NCBI GenBank assembly: GCA_035473395.1
Contig: DATIOF010000016.1
Span: forward strand, 1-28,206
Length of the DNA: 28,206 bases
Source: AC-32 sp035473395
GTDB taxonomy: Bacteria; Actinomycetota; Thermoleophilia; Gaiellales; Gaiellaceae
Direction of reading: 5' to 3'
The notes beneath the pieces were generated by a model. It saw only the letters and a program-made list of their open reading frames with translations. It made no database searches and was not told the origin of the DNA. The position numbers and the translations under genes were made by a program. This document shows positions 26,339 to 28,206 of this stretch, piece by piece. The stretch's first letter is position 1. Every line of letters starts with the position of its first letter.

Positions 26339-27352
26339 ATGGCCCGACGCGGAGGATGGAGGCGGCTCGGCACGAGGCGATTCCGGTACGAGGACTCGCG
26401 CGGCCGGGCGGTCACGAAGAAGGATGCACTCGAACGGATCGAGTCCCTGAGCATTCCGCCTGCCTGGAAGGACGTCTGGATCTCGCCGCGCGCGGGCGCA
26501 AAGCTGCAGGCAACCGGGGTCGACAAGGCGGGGCGCCGCCAGTACCTCTATCACCCGGATTTCCGTGCGCGACAGGAGCAGGCCAAATTCGACCGGCTCG
26601 TGCTGTTCGCGGAGCGGCTACCCACGTTGCGCGAGGCGATGGACAAGCATCTCGACCAGGACCCGCTCAGCTTCGAATGGACGGCCGCGGTCGCGGTGCG
26701 GTTGATCAACGAGGGCTGGTTTCGCGTGGGCGGCGAGCGCTACGCGAAAACGCACAAGACGTTCGGGATCACCACCCTGCGCAAGGGGCACGTCAAGGTG
26801 CGCGGGAGCAGGATCGCGTTCAAGTTCCGCGCGAAGCACCGCGTGCTCTGCCGGACGGTGCTCGTCGACGACGAGCTCGCGGCCGCGATCAAGGAGCTCC
26901 GCGCGGCGCCCGGCGGGTCGAGGCTCTTCCGCTACGAGCACGACGGCGAGTTGGTCAACCTCGGCGCGCGGCGGCTGAACGACTACCTCGGCGAGCATCT
27001 GGGCGAGGAGTTCACAGCCAAGGACTTCCGTACCTGGGGCGGAACCCTGGTCGCCGCGATCGAGCTGGCCGAGCGTGGCGAGGCGGAGACCGCGACCGAG
27101 CAGAAGCGCATCGTTACGGCGGTAATGCGCTCCGTGGGCGAACGGCTCGGGAACACCGCGGCGGTCGCGCGGTCTTCCTACGTCAGTCCGGCGGTCGTGG
27201 AGCAGTATCTCGACGGGCGAACGATCGACGACTTTCGCCCGCGCCATTTGCGGGTCGTGCGCGCGCGGAATTCCGAGCTCGATCCCGAAGAGCAGGCGCT
27301 GCTCAGTCTGCTGCGCTCATGGCGTATTCGCCGGGCGCGCGTAGCCGCTTGA
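26339..27352 (+). CDS. Type IB DNA topoisomerase
   Basis: 337 aa from ATG 26339; the frame is open 20 codons upstream but that part has no family match and overlaps the divergent gene. Type IB enzymes nick one strand via a 3'-phosphotyrosine and let supercoils relax. The small bacterial/poxvirus-like layout is clear: N-terminal beta domain with RRFRYEDSRGRAV and PPAWKDVWISP, KLQATGVDKAGRRQYLYHP, then the catalytic domain. Catalytic residues: R129 in FRVGGERY, a Lys in FKFRAKH (162 or 166), R231 in KDFRTWGGT, and nucleophile Y281 in SSYVSPAVVEQY. The usual residue after the Tyr is often Ile/Val-His-Pro; here His is Ser. Its TGA stop lies in the -35 element of the next gene. Confidence 0.93.
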   Translation: MARRGGWRRLGTRRFRYEDSRGRAVTKKDALERIESLSIPPAWKDVWISPRAGAKLQATGVDKAGRRQYLYHPDFRARQEQAKFDRLVLFAERLPTLREAMDKHLDQDPLSFEWTAAVAVRLINEGWFRVGGERYAKTHKTFGITTLRKGHVKVRGSRIAFKFRAKHRVLCRTVLVDDELAAAIKELRAAPGGSRLFRYEHDGELVNLGARRLNDYLGEHLGEEFTAKDFRTWGGTLVAAIELAERGEAETATEQKRIVTAVMRSVGERLGNTAAVARSSYVSPAVVEQYLDGRTIDDFRPRHLRVVRARNSELDPEEQALLSLLRSWRIRRARVAA

Positions 27353-27378
27353 GATTCTGCGCTTGCTTTCGTTACTCT
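27349..27378 (+). promoter_or_regulatory. Promoter of the Lsr2-like gene (TTGAGA, 18 bp, TACTCT)
   Basis: The -35 TTGAGA (27349-27354) contains the stop codon of the topoisomerase gene and is followed after 18 bp by TACTCT (27373-27378). The predicted leader of about 30 bases carries GGAGG at 27401-27405, seven bases before the TTG start. Confidence 0.6.
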
Positions 27379-27389
27379 GAAGCGAAAGC
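27365..27389. repeat. Inverted repeat GCTTTCG-N11-CGAAAGC around the -10 box
   Basis: Two perfect 7-base arms, 27365-27371 and 27383-27389, enclose the TACTCT -10 element of the Lsr2-like gene. Spacing and location suit a dimeric repressor operator. No T-tract follows, so it is unlikely to be a terminator. Confidence 0.5.
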
Positions 27390-27412
27390 CCGGAGAAAAC
27401 GGAGGATGACAA

Positions 27413-27607
27413 TTGGCACGTAAAACGATCCGCGTCAGTGACCAGTCCGGAGCGGAGATTGCGGACGGTAAGGGCGCGACAGTGCGCATCACCTTTGCGG
27501 ACGCGCGCAAGGGCGTCCGCGAGCTCGACTTGACCGACGCCGAGGCCGAACGGCTCGGTGGACGGGCGGTCGCTCGACGCGGCCGCCGGCCGAAGTCGGC
27601 CTCGTAG
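27413..27607 (+). CDS. Lsr2-like mini-protein (dimerisation half plus basic AT-hook-like tail)
   Basis: 64 aa. The start is TTG 27413, fixed by GGAGG seven bases upstream; the ATG at 27406 is in another frame. The region 23-50 (TVRITFADARKGVRELDLTD, then AEAERLGG) has the strand-strand-helix pattern of the Lsr2 N-terminal dimerisation domain, whose typical form is a short beta pair followed by DLS/T-x-A-x-x-L. The tail RGRRPK (56-61) looks like an AT-hook and would touch the minor groove. The classical Lsr2 C-terminal DNA-binding domain (about 50 residues) is missing. Lsr2 is an actinobacterial nucleoid-associated silencer of AT-rich DNA. This small form might dimerise, or modulate a full-length Lsr2. 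It has its own promoter and terminator. The family link is by pattern and moderately sure. Confidence 0.75.
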   Translation: MARKTIRVSDQSGAEIADGKGATVRITFADARKGVRELDLTDAEAERLGGRAVARRGRRPKSAS

Positions 27608-27615
27608 AGCCTGAA

Positions 27616-27642
27616 GGGCGGGGCGACCCGCCCCGTTTCTTT
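27616..27642 (+). terminator. Intrinsic terminator after the Lsr2-like gene
   Basis: A perfect 7-bp GC stem (GGGCGGG, 27616-27622, with CCCGCCC, 27627-27633) closes a GCGA loop and is followed by CG and TTTCTTT. It is the clearest terminator in the window. Confidence 0.8.
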
Positions 27643-27672
27643 CGCGCGTTCGGCATCGTCACGTCCCGGAAC

Positions 27673-27678
27673 TAGGAT
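27673..27678 (+). promoter_or_regulatory. -10 box TAGGAT of the AddB-like gene, leaderless
   Basis: TAGGAT is followed by seven bases and then GTG 27686. It lies just beyond the terminator, so a new transcription unit begins here. Confidence 0.5.
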
Positions 27679-27685
27679 GGGCCGG

Positions 27686-28206
27686 GTGCCGTTGAGCCTG
27701 CTCGCAGGCCCTGCGAACGCGGGGAAGGTCGCGCTCCTGCTCGAGCGCTACCTTGCCGCGCTCGAGTCCGATCCGATCCTGATCGTGCCGAACCGGCCGG
27801 ACGTCGACCGGGCCGAGCGCGAGCTGCTGACCCGCGCGGGCGCGCTCGTCGGCGGCTCGATCGGCACCTTCGACGATCTCTTCGAGCGGATCGCCCAGGG
27901 CAACGGCTCGCACCGACCGGTCATCAGCCAGGCGCAGCGCAGGCTGCTGCTCCGGCGCGTCGTGGCGGGAGCCGAGGGCCGCTCGGCGCGCTTCGCCGGC
28001 TACGCGGACTCGCTCGGCTCGACCGTCGCCGAGCTCGAATCGGCGCTGCTCGAGCCCGGCGAGCTAGAGGGTGAGCTCGCCGCTCTCTACGCCGCCTACC
28101 GCGAGGAGCTCGACCGCCTCGGGCTCTGGGACCGCGAGCTCGAGCGCCGCCACGCGGCCGAGCGTGCCGCCGGTGACCTCGCCGCGTGGGAGCCACGGCC
28201 GGTGTT
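27686..28206 (+). CDS. AddB/RexB-like recombination nuclease subunit (N-terminal part; runs off window)
   Basis: 173 complete codons from GTG 27686 to the right edge, no stop. The N-terminus LLAGPANAGKVALLLERY is a P-loop (G8 to K14) in which the usual Thr/Ser after Lys is Val15. It is followed by ILIVPNRPDVDRAERELL and GSIGTFDDLFERIA, which is the pattern of motifs I and Ia in the AddB-type subunit of AddAB recombination helicase-nucleases, and of related actinobacterial PD-(D/E)XK family proteins. These process double-strand breaks for RecA. A helical region follows (QAQRRLLLRRVVAGAEG and more). The nuclease domain would be beyond the window. The replaced Thr suggests weak or no ATP hydrolysis, as is common in AddB. 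It could also be an AdnA/B-related protein. Confidence 0.75.
   Translation, partial: MPLSLLAGPANAGKVALLLERYLAALESDPILIVPNRPDVDRAERELLTRAGALVGGSIGTFDDLFERIAQGNGSHRPVISQAQRRLLLRRVVAGAEGRSARFAGYADSLGSTVAELESALLEPGELEGELAALYAAYREELDRLGLWDRELERRHAAERAAGDLAAWEPRPV

Overview
This window is about 28 kb of very GC-rich, gene-dense bacterial DNA. I find 27 protein-coding genes, two of them cut by the window edges, and no RNA genes, insertion sequences or CRISPR arrays. Codon use, frequent GTG starts, TANNNT -10 boxes a few bases before start codons, an Lhr helicase beside a Nei2-type glycosylase, an Lsr2-like mini-protein and a ParA of the KGGVAKTT type all suggest an actinobacterium. A deep-branching lineage such as Thermoleophilia is my best guess, but that placement is inference.

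Layout. (i) 1-7140, minus strand: six co-directional genes. Reading from the right they are a P-loop adenylate-kinase-like protein, a cyclase-domain/ATPase/TPR protein, a GMC oxidoreductase, an HhH-GPD glycosylase-like protein, a conserved secreted protein and a secreted PKD/DUF4214 protein that runs off the left edge. (ii) 7163-14191, plus strand: Lhr helicase, Nei2-like DNA glycosylase and an unknown protein, probably a DNA-repair group. It is interrupted by one minus-strand gene (11403-12095) for a secreted collagen-like/Hcp-domain protein. (iii) 14188-16232: a membrane-anchored protein, a tiny helical protein and an AzlC/AzlD amino-acid exporter pair. (iv) 16412-19498: ParA ATPase, an FtsZ with a long Pro/Glu-rich N-terminal extension, and an unknown protein. 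This is the most unusual block. (v) 19495-21105: a large membrane protein resembling GT-C glycosyltransferases. (vi) 21152-25243: a tightly packed run of gamma-glutamyltranspeptidase, GNAT acetyltransferase, DedA, secreted phosphoesterase and HD-GYP protein, with the first four genes joined by 4-base GTGA overlaps. (vii) 25240-28206: an isocitrate-dehydrogenase-like enzyme (minus), topoisomerase IB, the Lsr2-like mini-protein and the start of an AddB-like recombination nuclease.

Expression signals are unusually readable. At least nine genes have a TANNNT or NATANT hexamer ending 6 or 7 bases before the start codon, which predicts leaderless mRNAs. Two of these boxes overlap back to back in the 22-bp gap between the adenylate-kinase-like gene and lhr. 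By contrast the Hcp-like gene, ftsZ and the Lsr2-like gene have strong Shine-Dalgarno sequences. Three convergent gene pairs share their stop codons inside a 4-base CTAG or TTAG. All functions are read from sequence motifs; no searches were run.
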